Assembly (NCBI GenBank): GCA_947476925.1
Contig: CANJSF010000002.1
Location: forward strand, 186,001 to 250,000
Reading direction: 5' to 3'
Length of the DNA: 64,000 nt
Source of the DNA: Rhodospirillaceae bacterium
GTDB lineage: Bacteria; Pseudomonadota; Alphaproteobacteria; Rhodospirillales; Rhodospirillaceae
Part shown: positions 38,308 to 47,425 of the stretch, piece by piece
Position numbering within the stretch: the first letter of the stretch is position 1
Layout: each line of letters opens with the position of its first letter
The notes under the pieces: generated by a model
What the model was told of the DNA's origin: nothing
What the model saw: only the letters and a program-made list of their open reading frames with translations
The model's database searches: none
Program-made: the position numbers and the translations under genes

Positions 38308-39912
38308 TTATTGAGTGAGGACTTGAGACACGGGGGCCAACGTCACGCCTTTTTTGGGCAGTTGGTCGATCCACAGCGCTAAGCGCTCGAAGCTGATCGG
38401 CAGGGCATCCATCACGGCAACACTACTTCCTTGATACTTGGCTAAGCGCTCTGCGTAATCAAACCTTGCATCGACCGAAGCCCGAAAGGGGCGTTCGTCC
38501 AGAACAATATCGGTCGTCGCGCTAGGAACAACGGTATCGCCGACGCGGACACCAGGGCGACCCTGCACATAGAACAGGTTCTGCTGCTTCAATTTTCCCA
38601 GTACATCGCCGATGTGGCTTTGCGATTCGCGGAACTTGCTGCCCGTGCTGTCGAACACGCCCACAGCACCCGTTGCTTCTTTCAATATTGTTTCAAGTCG
38701 ATCTTGGTTATCCTTGGGCTCCAGGGATGTCAGCAACCCGAGCGGGCCAGGGTCATCGGCCGGAAAGCCTTTGCCCTCCATCGGAACTTCAATCAACACT
38801 TCGTGGCCGCGTTGTTTGGCGCGGTCCATGAGCTTCTTCAAATCGCGCGCATAGGGGCTGAACGCCAAGGTGACGCTCGGCGGCAGTTTGGTCAGTGCGG
38901 CTTCAGTCGCTGCTTTGTTCAGGCCTAGTCCCTCAACGACGATCGCTACTTTGGCCGAGGTTGCAGCAGTTGGCGGATCAACCTTGATCGTCGCAATGGC
39001 AGCAAAGCGTGGCGGCGGTGCGCCGATGCTCGTGCGGTCCACGGGCGGCAAATTGGGGTCGTTCAAACGTGGCTTACCACCTGCTGTGGCGGCAACATTG
39101 TTCTCGGTTTCAAAACGACGCGGGGCCCCTGGTGCGGTCTGGGCCGGTGACATCAACGAAGGCAATGCCGCGGTTTGTTGTTTGGCGTCAGCAGGTTCGT
39201 CGTCAGCGTCGGCCGCCATCTCAGGTTTAGCATCCTGCGGCTTCTGGGCCGGGGGCGCTTCCTTTGCGGGAGCAGACTTATTTTTGTCAGCCGTAGCAGG
39301 TGTGTCAGCTTTGGGTTCAGGCGCGGCCTCGGCGACCTTGGTTGGCTCTAATTTAGCATCAGCCGCAGGCTTTTTTTCCGGTTCTGCGCCCTTCGCAGGC
39401 TCGGGTTTCTTTGCAGCTTGCGTATCCTGCCCGGCAGGCGGCGGCTTCATGGGTTCAACCTTGGCGACCTCGCGTGTTGCCATAGGCGGGCTTTTAACGG
39501 CACTGCCGTCAGCACTCGGCTTTGACTCCGGGGCGCTTGCGTCTTCGCTCATGCCCAAGCGACGCGACCCACCTTGAGTTGGCGTCAGCCACGGACGACG
39601 TTCTGCCCCGCCTTCGACAGTGGCGGGCTCCTCTTCGACTTCTATTCCTGCAAGCGAACCGCCCGTCTTCGAGGCGCTGTCATCGCCCATCATGAAGATC
39701 GCACCGATCGTGCCGATCAGGCCCAAGAGCATCAAACCACTAACGCCGAATGCAATCTTGGTGCCGAGATTGGACGAGCCTTCGGACCCGACGCCATCAT
39801 CCTCGGCTTCGTACAAGTCATCGCCGCCAAATGCGTCCATGGCTTTGGGCTTGCGCTTGACCAGGCCGCGAACTTTGTCGACTACGCCATAGATGGTATC
39901 ACGCAACGCCAT
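38308..39912 (-). CDS. Divergent polysaccharide deacetylase family protein (YibQ-like)
   Basis: A 534-residue protein. A short cytoplasmic N-terminus is followed by a membrane helix at about residues 50-72. A long Ala/Pro/Lys/Glu-rich linker covers about 95-280. The C-terminal domain is of the divergent polysaccharide deacetylase family (KVAIVVEGLGLN, LPPSVTLAFSPYARDL, EVPMEGKGFPADDPGPLGLL, SQSHIGDVL). The linker would span the periplasm. Genes of this family commonly follow envC and ctpA, as here, which suggests a role in the cell wall or in division; the activity is uncertain. The ATG at 39912 is preferred to GTG 39927. Confidence 0.85.
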   Translation of the reverse strand: MALRDTIYGVVDKVRGLVKRKPKAMDAFGGDDLYEAEDDGVGSEGSSNLGTKIAFGVSGLMLLGLIGTIGAIFMMGDDSASKTGGSLAGIEVEEEPATVEGGAERRPWLTPTQGGSRRLGMSEDASAPESKPSADGSAVKSPPMATREVAKVEPMKPPPAGQDTQAAKKPEPAKGAEPEKKPAADAKLEPTKVAEAAPEPKADTPATADKNKSAPAKEAPPAQKPQDAKPEMAADADDEPADAKQQTAALPSLMSPAQTAPGAPRRFETENNVAATAGGKPRLNDPNLPPVDRTSIGAPPPRFAAIATIKVDPPTAATSAKVAIVVEGLGLNKAATEAALTKLPPSVTLAFSPYARDLKKLMDRAKQRGHEVLIEVPMEGKGFPADDPGPLGLLTSLEPKDNQDRLETILKEATGAVGVFDSTGSKFRESQSHIGDVLGKLKQQNLFYVQGRPGVRVGDTVVPSATTDIVLDERPFRASVDARFDYAERLAKYQGSSVAVMDALPISFERLALWIDQLPKKGVTLAPVSQVLTQ

Positions 39913-40012
39913 GGCCGATTTACCCACCGTTTATTGTGGTTAGTTTACGCCGTGTGTCTTTTAACGGAGTAGACCTTAACAGCCCCCTAAGAATGGCCCT
40001 TTGTCGCCGGTC

Positions 40013-41401
40013 CTAGTTTGTACTCGCGCGTTGATAAATCGAGATTCCACGCAGCAAATCAAGCGCCCGGGCCAGTTGGTAGTCATCGGTATCCTGGGTG
40101 GTGCGCGCATCACCCGCAGGGGCTGTCTTTGCCCCCTCGGCTGGCGCGGCTGGCGATTTGGCCGGGGTCGCTGGTTTGGCACTTGGTGCTGCCGGCGCTG
40201 CCGGTGTTGTGGCTCCAGCGGGCGGGAGGGTGTCATTTTTTAAGGCACCCGGCAGGTCGGCTTCCGCGCGGCGAAATCCTGCAGCATTGGGTCGCTGAAC
40301 CGTGGCTTGCTTCACTTCGATATCTGGCTCGATCCCCGTCAGCTGAATCGAACGACCGCTCGGCGTGTAGTAACGCGCCGTGGTCAGGCGCATGGCGCTT
40401 TCGTTCCGGTTCAGCGGAATAATTGTTTGGACCGAGCCCTTACCGAACGACTTCGTGCCCAGCAGAACGGCACGGCCGTGATCTTGCAATGCTCCGGCAA
40501 CAATTTCAGACGCGGAGGCCGATCCGTCGTTGATCAAAACGACAATGGGTTTGCCACCCGCTAAATCGCCAGGCTTGGCGTTATAGCGTTGCGTGTCTTC
40601 CAAGCGGCGCGTGCGGGTCGAGACCACCTCACCACGCTCTAGGAAAGTGTCAGAGACCGAAATGGCTTGGTCAAGCAGGCCGCCCGGATTGTTGCGCAGA
40701 TCGAGAATGAACCCGCGCAGCTTATTGCCAAGCTTCGCATTGATGTCTTTGATCGCCTTCTCAAGGCCGACTTGCGTTTGTTCATTAAACGAGGTGATGC
40801 GCAAGTATCCAATGTCGCCTTCAACACGCGAGCGGACCGATTGTACTCTCACGACCGCGCGTTTCATCTTGAGGTCGAAGGGGTCTAGGCCCTGACGACG
40901 AATTGTAATGGTGATCTCGGTGTCGGGCGCACCGCGCATTTTGTCGACCGCTTCATTCAGCGTCAGGCCAATGGCCGGCTTGCCATCGATGCCGATGATG
41001 TAGTCGCCCGGTTGCACGCCGGCTTTGGCGGCGGGTGTTTCGTCAATGGGCGAGACGACCTTCACGAGGCCGTTTTCCATATTCACTTCAATGCCAAGGC
41101 CGCCGAATTCGCCCTTGGTTTGCTCTTGCATGTCTTGGAAGCTTTTGGCGGGCATATAGCCCGAGTGAGGATCAAGCGCGGTCAACATGCCGTTGATGGC
41201 ATTCTCCAACAGATCTTGGTCCGAAACTTCTTCGACATAGTCGCGGCGCACGCGCTCGAAAACATCGCCAAACAATTCAAGATACTTGTAAGTATCGTTC
41301 GAGAATTTTGTCTCGGCGGCGTGTGTGGGGGCAGCAAGTGCGAGGGCTGCGGTTGAAACGAGGAGTGCGGTCGAAAAAGTTTTTTTAAAGGTCAATGTCA
41401 T
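40013..41401 (-). CDS. ctpA: C-terminal processing peptidase, S41 family
   Basis: A 462-residue periplasmic serine protease with a signal peptide (to about A28). A PDZ domain lies around residues 95-165 and holds GFEGG-like GEFGGLGIEV and VQPGDYIIGIDG. The catalytic serine-lysine pair is S296 (DGSASASEIV) and K321 (FGKGSVQ), 25 residues apart as in Prc. The last 70 residues are Ala/Pro-rich, and the end contains AQALDLLRG-like RALDLLRGI. CtpA proteases trim envelope proteins and peptidoglycan hydrolases, which fits the overlap with envC. Confidence 0.95.
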   Translation of the reverse strand: MTLTFKKTFSTALLVSTAALALAAPTHAAETKFSNDTYKYLELFGDVFERVRRDYVEEVSDQDLLENAINGMLTALDPHSGYMPAKSFQDMQEQTKGEFGGLGIEVNMENGLVKVVSPIDETPAAKAGVQPGDYIIGIDGKPAIGLTLNEAVDKMRGAPDTEITITIRRQGLDPFDLKMKRAVVRVQSVRSRVEGDIGYLRITSFNEQTQVGLEKAIKDINAKLGNKLRGFILDLRNNPGGLLDQAISVSDTFLERGEVVSTRTRRLEDTQRYNAKPGDLAGGKPIVVLINDGSASASEIVAGALQDHGRAVLLGTKSFGKGSVQTIIPLNRNESAMRLTTARYYTPSGRSIQLTGIEPDIEVKQATVQRPNAAGFRRAEADLPGALKNDTLPPAGATTPAAPAAPSAKPATPAKSPAAPAEGAKTAPAGDARTTQDTDDYQLARALDLLRGISIYQRASTN

Positions 41402-42777
41402 CCGTTGCTCTTGCCGACTGTGCGGCTTGCTAACCAGGGAAGGGGATTTATCGGTTGTCCGTTTTGGCGTAGTTCGACGTAAAGATCGGTCGTGCTGTCA
41501 TTTGTCATAACACCGATCGGTTCGCCCGCAAAAATGCGTTGTTCCATAACGCAGTCAATACGGCCTAAACCTGCAAGAAGCGTATGATATCCCTCGCTAT
41601 GTTCGATGATCAAGAGAAGGCCGTAGCCGCGAAACGGTCCGGCAAATGCGACCACACCATCGAACGGCGCGACGACTTGGCCGCCCGCTCGTGCAGCAAT
41701 CACAATACCCTTGTTCAGGGCGTTGGGGTCATCGCTACCCTCCCCATAACGTCTTTTTAATGTTCCCACGGCCGGGAAGGGCATGGTGCCGCGTGCGTCA
41801 CTAAAGGGTCGCAAATCAGGAGGCTTGGGCGGAGTCCGCGCGGGCTGTGAGGGCAGGGCGGCGACCTTGGTTTCACCACCTTTGGTCTCACCGATTGGTG
41901 CTTTAGGCTGGGCGGTTTCTGTCCCCGGCGGCGCCTTCAACACAATGCGGGGGGCCTTTGCTGCTTCGGCTTGGCGGGCGGCTTCGAGTCGTTTGGCCTC
42001 GGCGGCTCGTCCGGCGATCACTTTGGCGACGAGGTCTTTCATGTCGCTGGCTTCAGCGGCCAGGCGCTGCAGCTTTGCGCTGGCTTCGCTCGTCGCAGCC
42101 GTCAATTCAAGGTGCAGCTTGGCCTTCTCTTGTTCTTGGCCTTCCAGTGTGCGCCGTCGATCGATCAACCCTGCGGTCGCAAGGGCAATCTTTTGCTGCT
42201 GGCCTTCCATCTCGGCGCGCACGCCATAAAGCTTGCCAAGCTCACCTTCTAAGTTTTTGGCCGAGGCCCGCACTTCCGGGACAGCTGCGCGCAGCAGAAT
42301 TGCCGTGCGTACGGCGTCGTCGGGTTTAAGGGGCGACAAGCTCATCGCATCGCTTGGGCGCAATGCCAGCCGTTGAATGGCCATCGCAACACGTTGCATC
42401 TGCTCGTCGCGCAACCCCAAAGTTGATTTCAATTTTGCTTCTTCTTTCTCCAAATCGGCAAGGCGACTTTCGAGAATGTTGAGCGAATACTCTTGGTCTT
42501 GAATATCCTTGGCAAGAGCCACCATCGAAGTCCGCAAAGCGGCGGCCTCGCGTTGCGCTGCATCTTGGCGTTGTTGCAGCCGCGCTTTCTCCGCCTCGCT
42601 TGATTTCAGTTCTTGCTCAATTGTGCGCAAACGCTGTTCTTCGGGCGACAACTCTTGCGCGGTGACATTCAAACATGTCGTTCCTGCGCTGGTCAGCAGC
42701 ACCAAAAACAGAAAAGTCGAGCTCAGGGGCCGATTAAACTGCAGCACGATGTTGATTTTGCGATTGAACAGCGCCAC
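41398..42777 (-). CDS. envC: EnvC-like murein hydrolase activator
   Basis: A 459-residue protein with an N-terminal export signal (ending near NVTA), a long coiled coil over about residues 45-265, a Pro-rich linker and a C-terminal LytM (M23) domain. The LytM metal site is degenerate: NKGIVIAA stands where the first histidine is expected and LYVELRQNGQPINP where HxH would be. EnvC proteins with such domains activate amidases instead of cutting peptidoglycan themselves. It overlaps gpmI by 44 bp and ctpA by 4 bp. A GTG at 42747 is an alternative start. Confidence 0.9.
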   Translation of the reverse strand: MALFNRKINIVLQFNRPLSSTFLFLVLLTSAGTTCLNVTAQELSPEEQRLRTIEQELKSSEAEKARLQQRQDAAQREAAALRTSMVALAKDIQDQEYSLNILESRLADLEKEEAKLKSTLGLRDEQMQRVAMAIQRLALRPSDAMSLSPLKPDDAVRTAILLRAAVPEVRASAKNLEGELGKLYGVRAEMEGQQQKIALATAGLIDRRRTLEGQEQEKAKLHLELTAATSEASAKLQRLAAEASDMKDLVAKVIAGRAAEAKRLEAARQAEAAKAPRIVLKAPPGTETAQPKAPIGETKGGETKVAALPSQPARTPPKPPDLRPFSDARGTMPFPAVGTLKRRYGEGSDDPNALNKGIVIAARAGGQVVAPFDGVVAFAGPFRGYGLLLIIEHSEGYHTLLAGLGRIDCVMEQRIFAGEPIGVMTNDSTTDLYVELRQNGQPINPLPWLASRTVGKSNG

Positions 42778-44308
42778 CTAGCAATGATCGCCCCGTCATC
42801 TCGGTGGGCTGCGGCAGGTTTAGCAGCTGTAAAACGGTCGGCGCGATATCGGCCAGCCGACCATCATGCAGCGATGCGAATTTGCCTGGCGCATTGACCA
42901 GCACGACCGGAACTTTGCCAACAGTATGCTGAGTATGCGGTTCGCCCGTGAGGCTATCGCGCATCTGCTCTAAGTTACCGTGGTCGGCTGTGATCAACAA
43001 CGCGCCGCCTGATTTTTTTACAGCAACCTCTAAATCATTCAGGCAAACATCGATGGTTTCAGCCGCCTTGATGGCCGCCGGTAAAATGCCCGTGTGCCCC
43101 ACCATATCGCCGTTGGCGTAGTTGACGATGATGATATCAAATTTATTTCTCTCGATGCTCTCGACAATGTGTGCCGTGACTTCGCGCGCGGACATCTCAG
43201 GCTGAAGGTCGTAGGTGGCGACTTTGGGGCTGGGCACCAGAATGCGTGTTTCGCCGTCAAACTCTGCCTCGGCGCCGCCATTCAGGAAAAATGTCACGTG
43301 TGCATATTTTTCAGTTTCAGCAATGTGCAGCTGCTTTAAGCCGGCCCTGCTGATGACCTCACCCAGGACATGGCGGGGGCGGCCTGATGAATAGAGTGCG
43401 GTCATAAATTGGTTCAGCGCACTGGAGTATTCTGTCAGGCCCGTTGCTGCGGCAAATGCAATGGTGCGCGGCCGCACCAAGCCATCGAATGCTGGATCCA
43501 AAAGAGCGGTTAAAATTTGGCGCACGCGATCGGCGCGGAAGTTGCCGACGAGCACGCCATCGCCGTTTTGCATGCCTGCGTAGCCGGGCATTACAACCGG
43601 GATCATAAATTCGTCGGTGACTTTGTTGTCGTACGACGCGCGAATGGCACTAAGGGGGTCTTTTGCCGGCGGCGCTTTGGCTTCGGCAATAGCAAGGTAG
43701 CCTTTCTCAATGCGATCCCAGCGCTTGTCGCGGTCCATGCCGAAATACCGCCCGCCCACAGTCGAAATTTGCGTCAGCTTTTGTGGCGTCAGGTCGGCGA
43801 CAAATTTCTCCATAAATCCAAAAGCCGATTGCGGCGGGCAGTCGCGACCATCCAGAAAAGCATGAATGTGAACGCGCACTCCTGCGTCGCTGACAATTTT
43901 TGCCAAGGCCACAATATGATCTTGATGCGAGTGGACGCCGCCGTTGGAAATCAACCCCAGAAGATGACACGCCCCGCCGCTTTTTTTCAGGGCGGCGATA
44001 AAGTTTGTCAGCGCCGGGTTCTGGGCCAGGCTGCCATCGGCCACGGCGGCATCAATGCGCGGTAGTTCCTGCATCATCACTCGGCCTGCGCCGATATTCA
44101 TATGCCCCACTTCCGAGTTGCCCATCTGGCCCGCAGGTAAGCCCACATCTAGGCCGCTGGTTTCCACCAGGGCATGAGGATAGTTGGCTAAAAAGCGGTC
44201 CCATGTTGGCGTATTGGCTAAGGCAATGGCGTTGTCCGTGCGCTCAACGCGATGGCCCCATCCATCCAGAATGCACAAAATCACGGGTGTCGGGCGGGTC
44301 GCGGTCAT
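42734..44308 (-). CDS. gpmI: 2,3-bisphosphoglycerate-independent phosphoglycerate mutase
   Basis: A 524-residue Mn-dependent phosphoglycerate mutase that interconverts 3- and 2-phosphoglycerate. Metal ligands begin with LDGWGHR (D15). The phosphoserine nucleophile is S65 in QMGNSEVGHMNIGAGR. HSHQDHI, FLDGRDCPP and ITADHGNLEQM complete the conserved set. It heads the minus-strand cluster gpmI-envC-ctpA-yibQ-like-rppH, an order seen in other proteobacteria. Confidence 0.96.
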   Translation of the reverse strand: MTATRPTPVILCILDGWGHRVERTDNAIALANTPTWDRFLANYPHALVETSGLDVGLPAGQMGNSEVGHMNIGAGRVMMQELPRIDAAVADGSLAQNPALTNFIAALKKSGGACHLLGLISNGGVHSHQDHIVALAKIVSDAGVRVHIHAFLDGRDCPPQSAFGFMEKFVADLTPQKLTQISTVGGRYFGMDRDKRWDRIEKGYLAIAEAKAPPAKDPLSAIRASYDNKVTDEFMIPVVMPGYAGMQNGDGVLVGNFRADRVRQILTALLDPAFDGLVRPRTIAFAAATGLTEYSSALNQFMTALYSSGRPRHVLGEVISRAGLKQLHIAETEKYAHVTFFLNGGAEAEFDGETRILVPSPKVATYDLQPEMSAREVTAHIVESIERNKFDIIIVNYANGDMVGHTGILPAAIKAAETIDVCLNDLEVAVKKSGGALLITADHGNLEQMRDSLTGEPHTQHTVGKVPVVLVNAPGKFASLHDGRLADIAPTVLQLLNLPQPTEMTGRSLLGGAVQSQNQHRAAV

Positions 44309-44458
44309 GATCGATAAATATAAGTATGGTCGAGTCGCTGAAGTTTGATGGCGCGTGAGTTCTTGTGATCTTAACTCGCGGCCAAAGCAATATCAAAAAA
44401 GCCTTATATATCAATTTGTTGTGAGATGTTTCGGGGGCCCCAGAACCCGCCATCGGTC

Positions 44459-44487
44459 TTGCGCTGAGAGGAACGATAGTCGATATA
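44459..44487 (+). promoter_or_regulatory. Candidate promoter for ffs
   Basis: TTGCGC (44459-44464), a 17-bp spacer and GATATA (44482-44487) place a transcript start near 44494, which matches the 5' end of the SRP RNA stem. The remainder of the 44309-44458 gap shows AT-rich stretches (around 44400-44420) but no further recognised element. Confidence 0.45.
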
Positions 44488-44494
44488 TGGCCCT

Positions 44495-44589
44495 GAGAGG
44501 CTGGCGGTGGACAGATGTCTCGCCAACCCGGTCAGGTCCGGAAGGAAGCAGCCGTAACGAATCACGTCTGGGTCGCTGTCCAGTCTCTC
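44495..44589 (+). ncRNA. ffs: Signal recognition particle RNA (4.5S, small bacterial type)
   Basis: The apical SRP core GTCAGGTCCGGAAGGAAGCA is at 44531-44550, with the GGAA tetraloop and the asymmetric loop that bind Ffh. The ends pair as GAGAG-G-CTGG (44495-44504) with CCAG-T-CTCTC (44580-44589), giving an RNA of about 95 nt. With Ffh it targets nascent membrane proteins to the translocon. The position just upstream of dnaX is conserved in proteobacteria. The ends are set by base pairing and may be off by a few bases. Confidence 0.95.
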
Positions 44590-44629
44590 GCCTTTATGTT
44601 CTCCCCACCGTCAGGCCGCACCTCGCCCC

Positions 44630-46330
44630 ATGACCGATAGCGCAACTGATCCGGCGGCCGCGACCGGCAAGAGTGCCGCTGAGTATCGGGTGCTGGCCCG
44701 CAAATACCGGCCCGCGCGATTTACAGATCTCATCGGCCAAGAAGCCGTGGTGCGTACACTCACGAATGCGATCACGTCTGGGCGCATTGCGCAGGGTTAT
44801 ATGCTGACCGGTGTACGCGGCGTGGGCAAAACCACGACGGCGCGCCTGATTGCTCGTGCCCTGAATTGCATTGGCGCTGATGGCAAAGGTGGCCCAACGC
44901 CCGACCCATGTGGCGTTTGCGTGCACTGTGTCGGCATTGCCGAAGATCGCCATGTCGATGTGCTGGAAATGGATGCGGCCAGCCGCACGGGCATCGACGA
45001 TATCCGCGAATTATTAGACGGTGTGCGCTATCGGCCCACTTCGGCACGATACAAAGTTTATATCGTCGACGAAGTGCATATGTTGTCCGAGAAGGCATTC
45101 AATGCCTTGCTCAAAACGCTGGAAGAGCCGCCAGCCCATGTGAAATTCATTTTCGCCACCACGGAAATTCGTAAAGTCCCTGTTACTGTCCTTTCGCGCT
45201 GTCAGCGGTTTGATCTGCGGCGAATTGAGTCGGAAGATCTCATAAGACTTTTTTCTGGCGTGGCGGAACACGAAGCGGCCAAAGTTGAACCGTCAGCAAT
45301 GGCTTTGATTGCCCGCGCGGCCGATGGTTCGGCGCGTGATGGACTATCAATTCTGGACCAGGCGATTTCCCAAGCAGCCGGTGGCGGAGATCAAACCGTC
45401 ACCGAGCAAGCGGTGCGCGATATGTTGGGTTTGGCCGACCGCGCCAAAGTATTTGACCTGTTTGATGCTGTCATGAGGGGCGATGTCAAAGCCGCCCTGG
45501 ACATGCTCCAAGACCAATACGCCTCGGGTGCCAATCCGGTTGTTGTGGTGCAAGATTTACTCGAGCTTGTGCACTGGCTGACGCGCGTAAAAATTTCCAC
45601 TGAAACAGCGCGCGACCCTGGCCTTGCTGAGACCGAGCGTACGCGAGGGCTCGACATGGCCAAGGGGCTGTCGGTGCCGGTGTTGTCGCGCGCGTGGCAA
45701 ATGTTGCTAAAGGGCCTGAGTGAGGCGCGCTCGGCGCCATTGCCATTACAAGCTGTCGAGATGGTTCTGATTCGACTGGCCTATGCGTCAGACCTGCCGA
45801 CGCCCGGCGACGCACTGAAGACATTGCAAGGCGGAAGCGCTGTCCCAGTGCCCCCCCGACCTTCCGCCCCGTCACCGCCGCCATCTGCGCCGCGTGCGGC
45901 TGTTGGCATGAGCAGCGTGGTCACAAACGCCATCCTTCAACCCAAAGCCATGCCCGAGATCGTGGCTGCGCAGCCCATTGAGGTGGTGGCGCTGAAGTCG
46001 TTCGCCGACGTCGTCGCGTTGTTCGAATCAAAACGGGAAATTTTGTTGGCAGCGCAGTTAACGCGCGGCGTGCGTCTCGTCCGATTTGAAGAAGGACGCA
46101 TCGAGTTTAACCCAGAAAAGGGCGCACCCAATGATCTCGCGGGCCAGGTTGGCAAAAATTTGACGAAGTGGACCGGTCAGCGCTGGATCGTCAGTGTTGT
46201 TAATGCTGCGGGCGATAAAACGCTCTACGAACAGGCCGAAGACAAAGCCAAAGCTGAGCCCCTGGTGAAAGCGTTACTAGACGCTTTTCCCGGAGCCAAG
46301 ATTGACCGCATTGTCAAAGCAGAGACTTAA
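44630..46330 (+). CDS. dnaX: DNA polymerase III subunit tau (and gamma)
   Basis: A 566-residue clamp-loader ATPase. RKYRPARFTDLIGQEAVVRTL is the N-terminal signature, Walker A is GVRGVGKTTT (K67), a four-cysteine zinc module lies around NCIGADGKGG and PCGVCVHC, and YIVDEVHMLS is Walker B. The C-terminal domain binds the polymerase alpha subunit. I saw no clear A-rich slippery heptamer, so a separate gamma form is not predicted. The ATG is 40 nt after the SRP RNA. Confidence 0.95.
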   Translation: MTDSATDPAAATGKSAAEYRVLARKYRPARFTDLIGQEAVVRTLTNAITSGRIAQGYMLTGVRGVGKTTTARLIARALNCIGADGKGGPTPDPCGVCVHCVGIAEDRHVDVLEMDAASRTGIDDIRELLDGVRYRPTSARYKVYIVDEVHMLSEKAFNALLKTLEEPPAHVKFIFATTEIRKVPVTVLSRCQRFDLRRIESEDLIRLFSGVAEHEAAKVEPSAMALIARAADGSARDGLSILDQAISQAAGGGDQTVTEQAVRDMLGLADRAKVFDLFDAVMRGDVKAALDMLQDQYASGANPVVVVQDLLELVHWLTRVKISTETARDPGLAETERTRGLDMAKGLSVPVLSRAWQMLLKGLSEARSAPLPLQAVEMVLIRLAYASDLPTPGDALKTLQGGSAVPVPPRPSAPSPPPSAPRAAVGMSSVVTNAILQPKAMPEIVAAQPIEVVALKSFADVVALFESKREILLAAQLTRGVRLVRFEEGRIEFNPEKGAPNDLAGQVGKNLTKWTGQRWIVSVVNAAGDKTLYEQAEDKAKAEPLVKALLDAFPGAKIDRIVKAET

Positions 46331-46354
46331 ACGGCGTAAGTTGGAGACCGATTG

Positions 46355-46678
46355 ATGAAGAACCTTGGCCAAATGATGCAAAAAGTGCAGGAAATGCAAT
46401 CGCGCATGGGCGAGATGCAACAGCGCCTCGCCGACATGGAAGTGACCGGTCAGGCCGGTGGCGGCATGATCACAGCGACGTTGAACGGCAAGGGCGAATT
46501 GCGTGGTATGAAAATTGATCCGTCGTTGATCAATCCAACCGAAAAAGAAATGCTGGAAGATCTCATTGTTGCGGCCGTCAACGATGCCAAAAACAAAGTC
46601 GATACCGCAGCGCAAGCCGAGATGGGCAAAATAACCGGCGGGCTGCCTTTGCCGCCTGGCTTCAAACTGCCGTTTTAG
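46355..46678 (+). CDS. ybaB: YbaB/EbfC family nucleoid-associated protein
   Basis: A 107-residue YbaB/EbfC protein, a small dimeric DNA-binding protein. The N-terminus MKNLGQMMQKVQEMQSRMGE is a helix rich in Met and Gln, and GGMITATLNGKGEL forms the beta part. It starts at ATG 46355 after a GGAGA ribosome binding site. It lies between dnaX and recR, the conserved order. Confidence 0.94.
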   Translation: MKNLGQMMQKVQEMQSRMGEMQQRLADMEVTGQAGGGMITATLNGKGELRGMKIDPSLINPTEKEMLEDLIVAAVNDAKNKVDTAAQAEMGKITGGLPLPPGFKLPF

Positions 46679-46696
46679 CCCGGTCGTGACGGCGTC

Positions 46697-47290
46697 ATGG
46701 CCGGTGCAGAAATTGAAGCTCTCATTCGCCATTTAGCAAAGCTGCCGGGCTTAGGCCCCCGCTCGGCCCGGCGCATTGCGTTGGCGCTGCTAAAAAAACG
46801 CGAAACGATGCTCGACCCCTTGGTGCGCACCATGATGGCGGCCGCCGAGACAGTGAAAATCTGCTCAAGCTGCGGTAACTTCGACAGCCAAAATCCGTGT
46901 GCAATTTGCGAAGATAACCGGCGGGACGCATCGATCGTCTGTGTGGTCGAGGGCGTGTCGGACCTGTGGGCGATGGAGCGCACAACGGCGTTCAAGGGCC
47001 GTTACCATGTGACAGGCGGATTGCTCTCGCCGATCGATGGAATTGGTCCTGATGATTTGAAGATTGATTTGCTTCTGGCTCGCGTACGACGCGGCGAGGT
47101 GAAGGAAGTTGTTTTGGCCCTCAGCGCAACCGTCGATGGCCAAACCACGGCGCACTATATTACTGACCGCCTTAAAGATGCAGGCGTGGTTATTTCCGGT
47201 TTGGCGCATGGCGTGCCCGTGGGCGGCGAGCTCGATTACCTTGATGACGGAACGATTTCTGCGGCACTTAAAGCTCGCAGGCCCATGTAA
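46697..47290 (+). CDS. recR: Recombination mediator RecR
   Basis: A 197-residue RecR. The N-terminal helix-hairpin-helix is [17 protein letters not shown]. The zinc finger is [16 protein letters not shown]. The Toprim domain has [14 protein letters not shown] and [15 protein letters not shown], and the C-terminal [15 protein letters not shown] is conserved. RecR works with RecO and RecF to load RecA on gapped DNA. Confidence 0.96.
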   Translation: MAGAEIEALIRHLAKLPGLGPRSARRIALALLKKRETMLDPLVRTMMAAAETVKICSSCGNFDSQNPCAICEDNRRDASIVCVVEGVSDLWAMERTTAFKGRYHVTGGLLSPIDGIGPDDLKIDLLLARVRRGEVKEVVLALSATVDGQTTAHYITDRLKDAGVVISGLAHGVPVGGELDYLDDGTISAALKARRPM

Positions 47291-47425
47291 TATATGGTCA
47301 GCGCCACAGCCTAGCCACAATGTTAGCCAATGATATGGCTTGATTGAGGCGTTGTTGGTACATATGTGACCCGCAACAACCTAGCGATGCCATGCGTTGT
47401 TGTTCTTTGGCGTGAGGAGAGTGTC

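Noticed and set aside
44630-46330. Programmed frameshift in dnaX to make a gamma form
   Set aside because: No A-rich slippery heptamer with a following stem was seen in the expected region.
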